Shown: positions 1 through 11,567 of the stretch, piece after piece
How positions within the stretch are numbered: the first letter of the stretch is position 1
Layout: the number at the start of each line of letters is the position of its first letter
Made by a program: the position numbers and the translations under genes
From: Rhodocollybia butyracea
Lineage: Eukaryota > Basidiomycota > Agaricomycetes > Agaricales > Omphalotaceae
DNA: 64,000 nt
NCBI GenBank assembly: GCA_015501585.1
Contig: JADNRY010000004.1
Span: 434,001-498,000 of the forward strand
Direction: 5' to 3'
The notes under the pieces: generated by a model
Told to the model about the DNA's origin: nothing
The model's input: only the letters and a program-made list of their open reading frames with translations
Database searches by the model: none

Positions 1-1083
1 TGTTTCGAAGCCTTCATGGGTGTTAAAAGGAGAAAGCCAAGCCGTAGGACATGGACGGGAACCACAGGGCCTGGATACACCATCATGATATACAGTAACA
101 TCAGTTCAACACTCCACACTAACTAAGCACAGCAAAAGGTTCCTGGCTGAATTCACTTGCTACTTACATATGGCTGTTACTTGTGGGAATCGAGCGGTGA
201 ATGAAGCGCATCAACCGTTGTGTCGTTATCTTCACTTGTTAACCCCACCATCCCGGATCCGAAGCGGATTCAAGATAGCATCCAACCAGTTGTTTCCAGG
301 CAGTAATTACAGCCGTTGTCCCCTCCAGTGCTGTATCTAGCGGGCCGGGATATCTCCGCACAATCGAGCCAATTTAGCGCTGGTTTGTGTTCTGGATTCG
401 AGGATGTGGGATTATTCTGGCTCTAGCCAGCCTTGTACTGACAGCGCAAGGTTCGTACTGCGGTAGTATTGGGGAGTATTTCTCCGTCGTCGATCAATCA
501 TTATGCAGCAATGGAGCTGAGCACGGTGAAGGGAACTTAAGGTAGTGGACGCGCCAGATATCGTTCACTTCGCTTACAAGCCTTCGAGGACAGAATTCAT
601 TCTTAAACTACATCAGAATCGTCATGCACCAGCTCAAGATTTAAGACGTTCGGGATCTATTCTGCCCCTGTTATGGACTCTAGCTCCCATTTACCGCAGC
701 AACCTTTAAACACGAACTGTCTTGAATGAACGCCCCTTGAAGCACACCCTTCCAGCCGCCATTGCCATTGCCTCTACGAACGACGTCTTCTGCCTCGTTG
801 TCATCCCGGCATCCTCCATCGAGCGGGAGAGAAATGTGGATGTGATACGAAAAATACTACTGACAACGGCTCACTCTACTTAATTTAATTTGATCATCGT
901 GTTTTTGAAGGGAACCATGAGTTTTCTATTTCTTGGCTGCACTCGGATTGGGATTTGGCAACTACGACGCACAAAAACAGCCTCGGAACCAAGTAACGAC
1001 GTGATCGCAACATGGTACCATCCTGCCTATATACCGGATCCAGTCAGAACTTGAGAGATATCAGAGGATTCAGACAAAAGAAA
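1..1083. other. no gene recognised
   Basis: This stretch has no open frame with coding character that I can tie to a protein family. A short segment near 980-1010 (around the words ggaaccaagtaacg) is repeated in diverged form near 5935-5960, marking the downstream edge of the duplicated membrane gene described next. Confidence 0.4.
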
Positions 1084-2737
1084 TCACTCACTCCAAAACA
1101 ACGACGGAATCACGCTTATACCACACCAGAGTACCATCGCAACCTCGGTTACAGCTCCCCAAAAGCTCAGCTGCTTCTGTCTCCAGTGATCGTACGAAGC
1201 TATGTACCATGCAGTGAAAATAACCAGTGGTCGAAATGCGGCATTCACAAACAGATATAACGTGTAAGCGGTAAAAGTCCACACGATACGAGGAATCGCG
1301 GTTTGAACCTCTGATATTGACTGGGGTTCCAAGTCCAAGCAACTCTCGGCCCAAGGAACGAGATTCAAAAACGCTGAAAGAGGAATCCAGAGCCCTGGAT
1401 TCATGGTGCCAAGGATGAGCTGAGTTTATCAAAGACAACTCGACCGTAGACACGTACCTTCTGTATATACAAAGGCAGCGAAAAAGTGACCAAGGTAAGC
1501 CAGCTTACTCCACAGAGGGGAATCGGGTGAGAACAGAACACCAGTTGACAGTAATACGAAGGAAAAGAAATGGCTGTTGATAGGTCCAAGGACTAGCGTG
1601 AGCGCTGCAATGTTTGTACTATTTCCCTCGGTAACATAAGGCCAACTCCGGTAAGGCCAGTACGCAAGGTAGAGAAAGAGGATGATTGAGATTCCGATGA
1701 TAAATTGAATCAGCCGCTGCGCCCAATGTGTGTGCTTCTCGTCGTAATGATGATAACTTGAAGGAAGGAAATCTGCTTTCGCCATAATAGTTGGAGGATT
1801 CTGGTGTAGCTTGCTTCGTCTGTGTTACTAGTGACTGCCAGTGGTGGTATCGAACAGAGCAACAGAGCTCTATTAATGCTCTCGAGTCTATCTGATTCTA
1901 CGTTCATAGCTTCGGCAACTTCAAGGTCACCGTCTGATTTCAAAGATCCAAATCATACTAACCCATGATGAAGACGACAATCCTATAGACCAGGACGAAC
2001 GCAGAAATCAACACCAAATTTCCACTGCTGGTAGGCTTTCACTCCAACTTGATGTAGAACACGATCCTCTTCATGAGCTCTAACTCTTTTGCCAGGTTCT
2101 TTCTAGTTGCAGCTGTATCCGACTCGACACCGCATCCATGAAACTGGTGGATCGCCATCGCGGCTCCTTTATGTCTGGTGATATCATTGAACTATGGCCA
2201 AGAGCTACTACATCGAGGGTGATTGATGGTCATGATGAGCAGATAGAATCATAACTGGCGGCCTCTGCCTCCAGCAATAGTACGCGAGCACAACCATCAA
2301 TGGTTGACTCACTCACCCCCATAACTGTCCCGCCAGTTCTGCGATCCTGTATATGCCGTTTTGAACGCCTCTCTCGTATTCAGCTTAGACAGGCGAGGGC
2401 TGGCAGACTCCAAAGCCTGATGACATAAGGGGCATAACGGGAGGAAAGGGATAACTAGTGACGGTGGAAGGGACAGTATGGAAGAAAGCACTTTGGCGTA
2501 GGCTTCGCCGCCGGAGGCCCGTTGGAGGCGGTGGTCGCAGGACATCATCGAAAGGAAAGGCTGGATAACCTGAGGGGTGGTTGTTACCATGGCTAAATTA
2601 ATAGGAGAACAAGGTGGGAGCCCGTACTGTATGTAGAACATACATAGATCTGCTATGTATAGTGGAACGATGAGACGGGCCGCTAGGAGTCGTAGCGTGG
2701 GAGTGGGCCCTACGGATAGAGTTAGATTCGTACTCAA
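1084..2737 (-). CDS. multi-pass membrane protein, family not recognised
   Basis: Several minus-strand exons look like one spliced gene. The best supported are 1785 to about 1449 (begins MAKADFLPSSYHHYDEKHTH, followed by hydrophobic stretches such as IIGISIILFLYLAYW) and about 1404 to 1084 (IVWTFTAYTLYLFVNAAF, VAMVLWCGISVIPSLFW, stop at 1084). An exon ending in the donor AAG|GTACGTGTC joins them. Further upstream, about 2060-1965 encodes another hydrophobic segment (NLVLISAFVLVYRIVVFIM), and 2737-2310 is a 142-codon open frame that may be the 5' exon or a separate gene. At least four membrane segments are predicted; function is unknown. A decayed partial copy lies at about 5920-6420. The start and the middle exon joins are uncertain. 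Confidence 0.4.
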
Positions 2738-3894
2738 AAATAGCAGTGAACGGAAGAAAAGATTGAAGGGGGAATCGAAGGACGTTGGAAAAGGTTCCGA
2801 ATCGAGGTGAGGTATATAGCAGTTAGCTTGATATTAAAACATGTTTTCCTACAATATCTCTTTCATCATTATCTATCAAGCCCCCTTAAAATTGAGTCTT
2901 TCGCACCCCATGAGACCTACCAGAGCCACTTAAGAGCCCCAGGTATTACCGTATAAGGTCTTTTTTTCCGATATGCATGAATAAAATGATACTATACTTA
3001 TAGATGATACGAATTCGAGACAAGTCATACAATCAAAGATACAGCAAGGAAAACTTCTCTAGTGCTGTTTCTTTGTCTCAAGCCACCAGACTCAGTGGCC
3101 GGTTGTATGGAATCAGATCTTAACTCAGGGGCCCCCGACCCCAGGTGGCATCAGCAAAGGTGGGTGGATTGGATTCGGGAACTGCACAGTGCTGGAAGCC
3201 GGAAAATCACCGCTCCATCCACATGTAGACTTTTTCTTGAGAGAATACTTACAGAACGAGACTGGTATCCTCAGCGACTACACCGTCGAGAAAAAAACGG
3301 CTGAATGTAGATTTGCATCCAATTTGCATCAGTCAAGTTTCGAGCAGTCCAATCGCCGAGACTTATGCTAATCGGACCAGCGCTGGAAGTCTTGTAGTTG
3401 AGGCATAATCAACTCACAATTTGACTGACAGTATGTTCGCATAGTCCCTTACTGGGCAGTTACTGAGAGTCTTGGACCCAATTGAGGTAATAGGATTAAC
3501 CTCCATCGTGTCTTCAAACTTCTTGCGCTATTCTTGTTATTCTTGTTAAGATTCGCAACAGGATCAAACATGAGCAGAACCTTGACAGAACTAGTATTTT
3601 GGGTTTTCCAGGTACCGGGGTAACACGTCATTTTAGAAAACTTCCGATGCGTAAAATTCCCAATGCTGTAGGAAGCTGGAGCGCTGGAATTCTCTGGCCA
3701 ATTGAACTGATCAATTGAACACATGTTCATTGTGTTGTTCTGACGGGCTATAGCACGGTTTGCAATAGGAACCACAGAATGTACTTATAAGTTCCATGCA
3801 CAATAGAAAATTTAATCGAAACCCAATCGAAACCTCTCCCATCCCACGGCCCACCCTCTCACTGGCGGATTTAATCTTTAGCTCACCACTCATT
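2738..3894. other. intergenic, AT-rich, no gene recognised
   Basis: Short open frames on both strands lack family motifs and splice-consistent continuation. The 3' part (about 3780-3894) is the presumed promoter and leader of the membrane-protein gene that starts at 3895. Confidence 0.4.
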
Positions 3895-5279
3895 ATGACT
3901 CCGGACGACGCAGCAGAGATTACACAGGCTGGGCTTATGGCATTTCAAAATTTAGCTGGGATCATATTCATCTGTGTCCTTCATGGTAGATACCAAATCA
4001 ATGCAGACTCGTCAATACAACTCATTTCATGATACACCCACTAGGGATATACTGTTTAGCATTTTCTATCAGCATATACATATCCTGGCAAGTTTTATTC
4101 CGTCTCAAAGTTGGTGTGGCGAATATATAATTCTGAGCTTGTACTAGGAGCAATAAGAATACTGGTTACACAAAACGAGCGATGGCTTTCTTACTTGTTG
4201 GCGCGATGCTTGCAATTACAATAACGTTTGCTCGATATGCAACAGCAACCTTTGTGTTTGTCAAATACAGCTTTATAGTTTCCCTTCCAGGTGGAATTAC
4301 AAGCCAAATAACAGCAGCAGCCTTAAACCCACTGTTAACTGACTTCGTCATGAGGTTTGACTGGGTAGGCAACATTTCAGTGAGCATGGTAATGCTTATA
4401 CCGTTGAATGGCACTGGCTGACCCTGACTCACACAAAAGCTATTGATAGCAGATACTGTCATTGTATGGAGAGCTTGGGGAGTTTGGGCGGACAACAAGA
4501 TTGTCAAATGGATGTTACTTGTGCTTGTTCTTGCGAATCTAGGTGGGACTGATTGGTACACTTACAATTCCACTGGATGGCTTATACTGGAGAATTATAA
4601 GCTGTAACTGTGGCAGATGGCGTTGCAGACTCTGAGACAAACTCGATCCATTTCGGTGGCGTAACCCTTAACTGGGTGTCTTTGGTGCTTTCATTATCAG
4701 TAAATCTGGTGGCAACCTGTCTAATCGCTTATCGGGCCTGGTGAGCATTAGAAAAAGTTCAGTGATGCTTGATTTAGAACTTTTAAAAACTGCAGGAGAC
4801 ATCACAAACTTACACAATCCATAAGTTCCGTCAGGAGAAAGAAAACTAGAGCGGAAAGAATTCTTCTTCTTCTGGTAGAGTCCGGGACAATATATGCATT
4901 ACTGCAGGTGTGTTTCAGGGTATACGAAACAGCACTATCCCTGCTGAACCAAATCTTCTAGCTGCTCGTTTTAATACTTAATCAATTGGCCGTGAAAGCT
5001 CTACCACTCTCAGCTTTTCAGTTTGCCAGCGGGGTTTTATTACACCGCTGTACGAATATTCAGCTGTGAGTCGAACAACCTTTGTGTTAGGATCATAGGC
5101 TTATTAGTCCGTTTAATCGCGACACAGAGCTTGAATCCGGTTGCCATCTACATTTTGGTTCAAACACAGAATACATACGAGCATAGTTTTCACCTTGAAG
5201 AGACTTCCACATTACCGTCTCAGCTGCATGACTCGAGTATCGTGAATGAGCTGGACGGCACTCCTACTTACATTGAATA
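3895..5279 (+). CDS. multi-pass membrane protein with WRAW motif
   Basis: This gene has about eight exons and belongs to a large basidiomycete family of unknown function, seven-helix-like in layout. Exon 1 (3895-3985) encodes MTPDDAAEITQAGLMAFQN and ends in a split Gly codon; the intron 3986-4044 is clean and the next exon reads IYCLAFSISIYISW. Later exons give KRAMAFLLVGAMLAITITF, then LLIADTVIVWRAWGVWADNK (the diagnostic aspartate and W-R-A-W), then LNWVSLVLSLSVNLVATCL, then ERILLLLVESGTIYALLQ, and finally NPVAIYILVQTQNTYEHSFH. Each block is bounded by plausible GT-AG introns of 45-60 nt. The product should be a plasma- or endomembrane protein; ligand and role are unknown. The order of motifs matches the family from end to end, so the gene looks complete, though one or two exon joins (near 4118-4161 and 5040-5125) are not certain. 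Confidence 0.7.
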
Positions 5280-5915
5280 GTTTGGCTCAGTCAGGTCGTC
5301 AATACCGCTGTTCCCCAGGCAACTTCCACCAATGTCAATGTAGAGACGTGATTCTGCAGATGAAACTTGCCGGATCATTCTTTTTAACCTATCAAGTTTT
5401 GGAATTGGTCGTCTCCGCTTTAATTATAGGTTTTCAGGTGATAACATTTGTACATACCTTGTTTATACAATTATTCACTCGCACCTTGAATCAACAATTT
5501 GTACAAATCCAGCGCAACTAAGGCTGCAACATGTCCCTACTTCTTCTTGAGACCGAATTTATCGCGAGAAATGACACTGAAATACCTCGAAATTCAGAAA
5601 CCGAGTTTCGGTACCCTAATTATCCAGCGGGCAGAACTATGTTGGGGAAGAGGTGTACGATACGAATTTGAACCAGGGCGTTTACAGATTGAAAAAGTTG
5701 ACCTAAGCCAGACAAAAATGTTATAAGCCTGACGAACGAATCCGAACATCTAAACATACTGACGAAGAGGCGATACGAGATAGTTTGGACTGCGGGTTTC
5801 ATGCCGGTTGCCTATCAAGTTCTTAAAAAATGGTCACGAAAGCCAGTGACCACGTTTTGCTACCAAGAAGAAATATCTTCGCCCCGCCGTTTATATAAAA
5901 CTATGTACCTCTCGG
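5280..5915. other. intergenic, no gene recognised
   Basis: Short open frames only. A 16-base word near 5774 (tacgagatagtttgga) recurs near 10819, which may be chance or a remnant of a duplicated fragment. Confidence 0.35.
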
Positions 5916-5919
5916 TTAC

Positions 5920-6420
5920 GAAGAAAAACGACCTCGGAACCAGGTAACGCCGTAGCACTCCAGTGATCATACGGAGCTACGTCACGGCCGTACCACGCAG
6001 CGAAGATCGTTATTGGTCGAAATGCGGCATTCATGAATCACAGATAAGAATAAGGTAGAAGCAGCAGACGCCCACGCGATATGACTCGGAGTCACTGGAA
6101 GGTAGACGAAGCGGATGGTTGTGATTCCTGATGAGTTGGACAGGCACTGCGACCGATGTGTGCGCCTCTTGCTCTCGCAATGGAAAAGAATGGAGAATTG
6201 TATTCAGTTCTAGAGCCATGAAGGTATTCTGGCGTGGCTTGCTTCCGTACGTCCGAGGCAGTACCTACTGTGCAATTCGCAATTGCTTCGACAACTTGAA
6301 GTACACCGTTTGTCGGAGACTGAAAATGATACCACACCATCCTCTGCAAGCAGAGATCAACGCGCTGTTACACTTCCACCCCAAAATGTAGAAACAGAAC
6401 CCATTTCGCGAGCTATTGTC
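5920..6420 (-). pseudogene. decayed partial copy of the 1.1-1.8 kb membrane gene
   Basis: About 5965-6040 closely matches about 1185-1255, including the words ggtcgaaatgcggcattca and agtgatc.tacg.agcta. The minus strand here recalls two separate parts of the parent: the HTHWAQRLIQF region (around 6100-6180) and the LFVNAAFRPLVIFTAWY region (around 5980-6050), with the intervening transmembrane exons missing. Frames are broken throughout. It is read as a truncated, internally deleted duplicate. Confidence 0.5.
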
Positions 6421-6424
6421 CCAA

Positions 6425-7343
6425 ATCCTTCGTATCTGCATTGCGGTTGTCACCTCGTTGTTCCGTAAACAATCTCTTGTATTCTCTTCCGAATCGCCGT
6501 TGCTTTTGTCATATTAAGTTTTGAAATCCGACGAGGGTCAGAGTCCGAATATAAGGTGGGCAGAACAGGAGGGGAGACGAAGAGTGGTGGAAAGCACTCC
6601 GTTGGAGGCGGTGGTCACATCAGAAGGAAACAACGGGATCGGGTTGAAGACGCGGTCTTGAGCTTCAAAAAATGCGGTGCTTCAGCCAAAACTTGTGGGA
6701 GTTGCAGTGTACATCTTGTAGTAATGGGCTTCCTAGAGCGACCTTTGGCCAGAAGCCCGAGTTACCTCTCGTGAAACGCAGGTAGACCGGAGTTTGGTAA
6801 GATCGTGTTAACTTTTAAGCGGTAGATTCAAAGTATACTTCAAACATCGGAGCTCTGTTTATATCAATGCGCTTAAGAAAAATGGTTAGCTCGAAATAAC
6901 TGATATCATTGGGCGACTACTTGCCACCGTTCGCGTCAGAACGCACAGCTAAACCTTTGCCTGACCGTATTATACAGCCATTATTCCCATTTGTATCTGC
7001 TTAATCCGAGCCTTTAGCGAAGAAACTCGAGCTTGAACTCGAGGTATGAAAGATGCTGAAAGGTGACTGTGACAGCTGTAACAATTGTGACTCGGTAGCG
7101 CGCGGCCCGTTCAACTTTCTTTTCTTTTCCTATCCTCACTATTGCTCGCATAAAGTGCACCAACCTCGTCCAAACGCTCATAATCCAGACCTAATGGAAT
7201 TCGTACGCATCCAGTGCTCTATCGTAATATTAAAGGAGTATTTTCGCCGCCAAGCTCGCCGTTTTCAAATGGCCGTAATTTTTTTTGATCCAGGATCGCG
7301 ACGTTTCGAAATTTCAGCGGCCACTTGGTCCTCCTCCAAGATG
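6425..7343. other. intergenic, promoter region of the secreted-protein gene
   Basis: No family-like coding signal. An open frame that starts at 7053 runs into the secreted-protein exon but its upstream part has no recognisable content and lies upstream of the TATA box, so it is taken as leader or promoter rather than coding. Confidence 0.4.
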
Positions 7344-7351
7344 TATAAAAG
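7344..7351 (+). promoter_or_regulatory. TATA box of the small secreted-protein gene
   Basis: TATAAAAG lies 118 bases upstream of the ATG at 7462 and is followed by a pyrimidine-rich leader (ctcctcctccccc) ending in acatcATG. This layout is typical of strongly expressed basidiomycete genes and argues that the ATG at 7462 was the original start. Confidence 0.6.
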
Positions 7352-7461
7352 CCTTGAATATTTTCTAGGACATCCCCAGGTTAGCTGCTCAAACACAGCG
7401 CAATCATCCACCCAATCACCCACTTTATCCTCTCCTCCTCCCCCAGTCTTCACGAAACATC

Positions 7462-8129
7462 ATGTTCACACTCTTGCCGCTGTCTCTCTCGTGCTCGCTC
7501 TCTGCAGCATCAGCGTATCCGCTACCCCGTTGGCTCGCTCTACCTGTACTCCCAATGCCCAGGGCGCCGCAGTATCGATTGTTAGCTCCGCAGATGGCAC
7601 CTTGAAGTGGGGAGACGCGAACCCCACGCCAACCGTTGGTGACGTTCTGTCTGCGCTGTCTTTCGACGGAGACTCCCCCAACTTTCATGTTGCGCAGAGT
7701 GGACAGTTTCCCACTAGTTTCGTTATCAAGTACGTTACTTTTCTCCTGGTTAGACGATGATTCGATGGCTGACTAAACTTTTAACAGCGATGTTAACAAC
7801 CATGCGTTATTCGTTGATAGTTCTACTGCTGGTAGCCTCACTTTCAACACAACTTCCCTTGACTTTGATCAAGGGTCAGTGATCTGCCCGCTTATCTTAG
7901 ACTGAGTACTAATCTGTTCCATATAGATTCCAACTCTTCGACATTACCTGCCAGAGCTGTGGTTCCGATACTACACCTGGACAATCTGCTGGCTCATCCT
8001 GCACTGTCTCTCCTCTCAGCCCCTTTGTCAATGCTTGCGTTAGGATCGTCAAACCCGATGTCAGCGGTCTTCCTCTAATCGTGGTAGCTGCGAGGCTCCG
8101 AGCTCCAGCTCTTCGATATTGTTTTCTAA
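7462..8129 (+). pseudogene. small secreted Cys-containing protein, two frameshifts
   Basis: The body of the protein reads as a hydrophobic leader (LAAVSLVLALCSISVSATP), then CTPNAQGAAVSIVSS, then across two clean introns (7730-7787 and 7875-7926) DVNNHALFVDSSTAGSLTF and GFQLFDITCQSCGSD, and finally SELQLFDIVF before a TAA at 8127-8129. The ATG that sits correctly behind the TATA box at 7462 is one base out of frame with the leader, and a second single-base shift separates the ICVR-type penultimate segment from the terminal SELQLFDIVF. I recall similar small secreted proteins in mushroom fungi, but no function is known. With both splice sites and the promoter intact, the two lesions are either recent mutations or assembly errors. 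It is called a pseudogene as the sequence stands. Confidence 0.6.
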
Positions 8130-8541
8130 ACCTGCTTTGATGATTCATACGGACTATTCATGATTATTCACTTGTATTTCGTCGTTTAAACGCCATTGTT
8201 CAAACATAATCTTCAATACGCATGGTATTCATTCTTAACTGCAGTGCACCATCGTACAGCTTTTGCTCATTGTCGGGACGCGCGCAATCCGTCTCTCAGA
8301 TCCGACAGTAACGCGCCCAAGTACTGCCAGTAATGCGCTCAAGGTTGAAGTCGTGTTACGATCAGTTCATCCAATCCATCGTTTGAGTATACGTCCGTCA
8401 TCTTTTGCCTCAGAATTGAATGCCAATATCATTGTTTTTCCAGCAAGTGCGTTTGTTTCATATAAAGAGGCCTGGTATTCGGCGTCCGAGACCGTGCCGA
8501 GTAATTCACTTCATTCCTTCCTTTCAGTTCGCCCCCACCTC
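8130..8541. other. intergenic between secreted-protein gene and carboxylesterase
   Basis: An open frame runs from 8263 into exon 1 of the carboxylesterase, but the upstream part has no family resemblance. It is taken as promoter and 5' leader. Confidence 0.4.
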
Positions 8542-10641
8542 ATGGTCTTTCTTAAAACCCTTACAACGAGTATCTTGGCTTTAGCCCATGTTGAAAACAT
8601 AGAACAGAACCGCCGTGCTATACCTATTTCAGGTCATGCATATTTTCCATCCCTAACTACAGCACAAAATGAATCCTCCTCTGATGGACTGACGATACAA
8701 ACCCAACAAGGACCCGTCATGGGCACTTCCCCAGCTCCCAATGTGCGCCAATTCCTAGGTATTCCATATGCCGCAGCCAACCGCTGGGAAGCTCCCACCG
8801 CTCCCCCCAATCGCACAGAAACATTCAACGCTTCGTCGTTTGGCGATAGCTGCCCCCAGCAGCTGAACACCGCGAATATCGAATTCTACCGCCTTTCGTG
8901 GGGTGGTCTCTCGGATGATCAAATTCTCGTTCCAGAGTCTGAAGAGTGTCTTAATATCAATGTCTGGGCTCCCAGCACAAATCGTGCTCAATCGACTGCT
9001 GTTTTGGGTATGTGAAATGCGATTGAGGCAGTCGAATCAGTTCTGATGTTTAGCTTCTGTCCAGTATGGATATACGGTGGTGAACTATCATTCGGTACAG
9101 TGGGTATCTTAAGTAAAATTTGTTTTGACTTGAATCGACATGCTTTTACTACGACAGAGTAACACCCCTCAATATAACGGATTAAACTGTGGGTTCATTC
9201 CAACGAGTAAGTATTATCCAAAAGCTAACTATCACGACTAGTCGTACAGGACAATGACGACATCACCCTCGTATCATTCAACTACCGCACCAACATCTTT
9301 GGCCAGCCAAATGCGCCTCAACTCAACGGAACCGGACAACCCCAAAACTTCGGCTTCTTAGACGTCGATGCTGCTATCCAATGGGTATCTCAGAATATCG
9401 CATCCTTCGGTGGTGATCCAGAGAGGATCACGATCTTTGGCCAAAGTGCTGGCGCCCAGCTGGCAGACGCATACACCTATTCACACCCAAACGACACCAT
9501 CGTCAAGGGCGTGATAGAGCAATCTGGGACGTACGTCGTTGTTGCCTAGTTTCGTCGAATTCAAGCCCGACTCCTAAGTTTTTAACTTTTCAGACTCTTG
9601 GATGTTTCGGTCGTTGCAAAGGGTGGCCCGATCCTCGATGATATCGCTTGGAACGTGGTTGCTTCCGCTGTTGGATGTGGGAACAGTGCGTGGCTCTTTA
9701 ATGACGGCAGGTTATAGTTTACTGATATCGTGTGCATTAGCCACCGATTCCACTCAATTCTTCTGTATGCAAAACGTCAGTACAACTGACCTCGCTACAG
9801 CAGTCAGCAACACCGAGTCTTCTTTCTCCCTTGTTCTCGATGGTACTACCACGAATCTCTTCTGTCGCAGCATCTATCTGGATGTTAATTTCTCCCTGTA
9901 CTAGGTGTTACTGTATTCGCCGATACACAGGCAAGAGCCGCGGCCGGCAACTTTTTGAAAGTTCCGTTGCTCGCTGGAACCACTGCAAATGAGGGCGATA
10001 TATTCATCGTCTTGGAGGAGTTGCTATTGGTAGGAGCAACGATCCAGCCCGCACTTGATATTCTTTCCTCCATCTTCGCTATGGTATGTATCATAGCATA
10101 CGCTCAAGCAAGTGTACAAATCTTTTTTCGGACAGGGAACTACATGTGCAACCGCTGAGGGCACCAATCTCCGCGCAGCAGCTAACAGTTCAGTATTTCG
10201 CTACGAATATCAAGGTAAGCCAGTACCCTACCTATCTCTCGCTATCAAACGCCTTATCCCTCCTTTTCAGCAATCTTCCCCAACATCTCCCCATTCCCTC
10301 AATTACGCGCCTACCATACCTCTGAAATCCCACTTCTATTCGGAACATACAATCTAAGCACCGAGTCTACCCATATCCCATCCACCCCTATCGAGATCGC
10401 TCTCTCAAAATCAATACAACAACTCTGGGTGGCTTTTGCTCGGGATCCCGCAAATGCCTTGCCGTTGTTGGGTTGGCCTGCATACAACGGCAGTGGACAA
10501 GGCATTATTGCGGCTTTGGGGAATTCCCAAAATCAAACGGGCTGGACGTTCACGGAGTCGGCAGTTATTGATGCGCTCTGTCCTAAAATCACCTTTTTTC
10601 AGGGATTAGTAACTGAAGTGCAGGCCGCATTAGGGCTTTGA
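8542..10641 (+). CDS. type-B carboxylesterase/lipase (alpha/beta hydrolase), secreted
   Basis: Nine exons can be placed with GT-AG introns: 8542-9007, 9065-9099, 9158-9188, 9242-9530, 9594-9685, 9741-9842, 9905-10083, 10136-10214, 10271-10641. They sum to 1644 nt, an exact multiple of three (547 residues), normal for the family. It hydrolyses carboxylic esters, probably extracellularly. Visible motifs in order: the N-terminal VRQFLGIPYA block; SEECLNINVW; the oxyanion segment VWIYGGELSFG; the nucleophile elbow GQSAG (Ser codon 9445-9447); the acid Glu in GTTANEGD; and the His in AYHTSEIPLLFG. All three catalytic residues are present. The N-terminal hydrophobic segment (MVFLKTLTTSILALAHV) is a modest signal peptide. 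Several N-x-S/T sites fit secretion. The gene stands alone, with no sign of disruption; this is the best preserved gene of the left half. Confidence 0.9.
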
Positions 10642-10960
10642 TAATTGGTCTCTCGTTCGTTTTTTTTTTGGTTTCTTGCGGGTATGCATAAAATAAGTTT
10701 GTATAATTTGTATAATTTTACCCCTTCCTACGAATTTTCCTGTTCAATAATTTCTGCCAGTGGCCTCTCGACTCTTATCAGCAACTGGACTGCCAGTGTT
10801 ATGTATCTGAGCATCACGTACGAGATAGTTTGGAGCCTGGAGTTGCGATTGAAAACTACGTCGATCGTCCCCGATCATCGATCAAATGGCGGCTGTAACT
10901 TCTTCTAAACTATCTTGCTCGCTTATATAGTGCCTATACCTGCTTATACTTGCTTCTAGC
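10642..10960. other. intergenic after the carboxylesterase
   Basis: AT-rich terminator-side sequence with no gene recognised. It leads into the tRNA-like repeat cluster. Confidence 0.4.
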
Positions 10961-11284
10961 ATGGTAGCTTTGCCGGAGTGGTTAATGGGACCTGTCCCAG
11001 ATCAAAATCTAGAAAAATCCCCGTCAGCAATTTTTTGATCGATGATGCCCACTAAACTTCAAGTTCTTGCTCTACTTATACTTGTGGTCACTTTGCCGGA
11101 GTGGTTAACGGGATCACCTCTTGCGTCAGCGCCTACTCTTGACGTATAGCATGGTATTTTTGCCGGAATGGTCAATGGGTTCTGCCTTAGGTCAAAAAAA
11201 GCGGGGCTAGGTAATTTTTTGATCCTTGATAGTACTTACTAAACTTCTTGCTCTCATTTAGTACTTATACCTCCCCTTTACATG
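10961..11284 (+). repeat. tandem tRNA-Ser-like degenerate copies
   Basis: Three truncated copies of the 5' half of the tRNA gene at 11285 begin near 10964, 11086 and 11154, each carrying ttTGCCGGAGTGGTTAA.GGG or a near variant (D-arm and A box). Two of them are followed by the same downstream block: aattttttgatc, then actaaacttc..gttcttgctct, then cttatac. The unit is therefore about 125-130 bp and includes a T-run like a Pol III terminator. The copies lack a matching 3' half and could not fold as tRNAs. Confidence 0.7.
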
Positions 11285-11383
11285 GTCACTTTGCCGGAGT
11301 GGTTAACGGGATCGCCTGCTATCCTTACGTCAGCATTCAGCGGTTGGGCTTTGCCCGCGTGTGTTCGAATCGCACAGGTGACG
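11285..11383 (+). tRNA. tRNA-Ser(GCU) with a 17-nt intron
   Basis: The acceptor stem GTCACTT (11285-11291) pairs with AGGTGAC (11376-11382), followed by discriminator G. The D stem is CCG/CGG. The anticodon stem ATCGC (11311-11315) pairs with GCGGT (11340-11344) once an intron at 11322-11338 is removed; the loop is then CTGCTAA with anticodon GCT at 11318-11320 and the intron in the canonical place one base 3' of the anticodon. A long variable arm (GGGC TTT GCCC) is the class II hallmark of serine tRNA. The T stem GTGTG pairs with CGCAC around TTCGAAT. A T-run follows at once. All helices close, so this copy should be functional. Confidence 0.9.
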
Positions 11384-11384
11384 A

Positions 11385-11390
11385 TTTTTT
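11385..11390 (+). terminator. RNA polymerase III terminator of tRNA-Ser
   Basis: Six consecutive T residues start two bases after the discriminator base of the tRNA. Confidence 0.85.
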
Positions 11391-11479
11391 GGTTCCAAAT
11401 TGATTGATTGATTGAATTCAATTTTGCCTCCCGTCGTTGATTCTTATGCTTAGCTTGCAGAACTTGTCTGAGGCCTGCG

Positions 11480-11516
11480 GCAATCCTGGGTCTGTTAACC
11501 ACTCCGGCAAAGTGAA
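11480..11516 (-). repeat. inverted tRNA-Ser 5' fragment
   Basis: The minus strand reads tcactttgccggagtggttaac, identical over this length to the 5' end of the tRNA-Ser gene 200 bp away, but continues differently. It is a fifth member of the cluster, in opposite orientation, 51 bp from the edge of the retrotransposon. Confidence 0.7.
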
Positions 11517-11567
11517 GATGCTAATAGAATCACAAAAGAGCAGTAGCTTCAGTAGAAACAGCTTTGA

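Noticed and set aside
1088..1453. A second minus-strand open frame overlapping the membrane-protein exon
   Set aside because: It is a shadow frame; the hydrophobic pattern and stop placement favour the frame 1084-1404.
4166..4561. A 131-codon minus-strand frame
   Set aside because: It is antisense to exons of the plus-strand WRAW membrane gene, whose motifs and introns are convincing.
7053..7461. An open frame that would extend the secreted protein by about 130 residues upstream
   Set aside because: It lies partly upstream of a good TATA box, has low-complexity pyrimidine-rich leader content near its end and no family resemblance.
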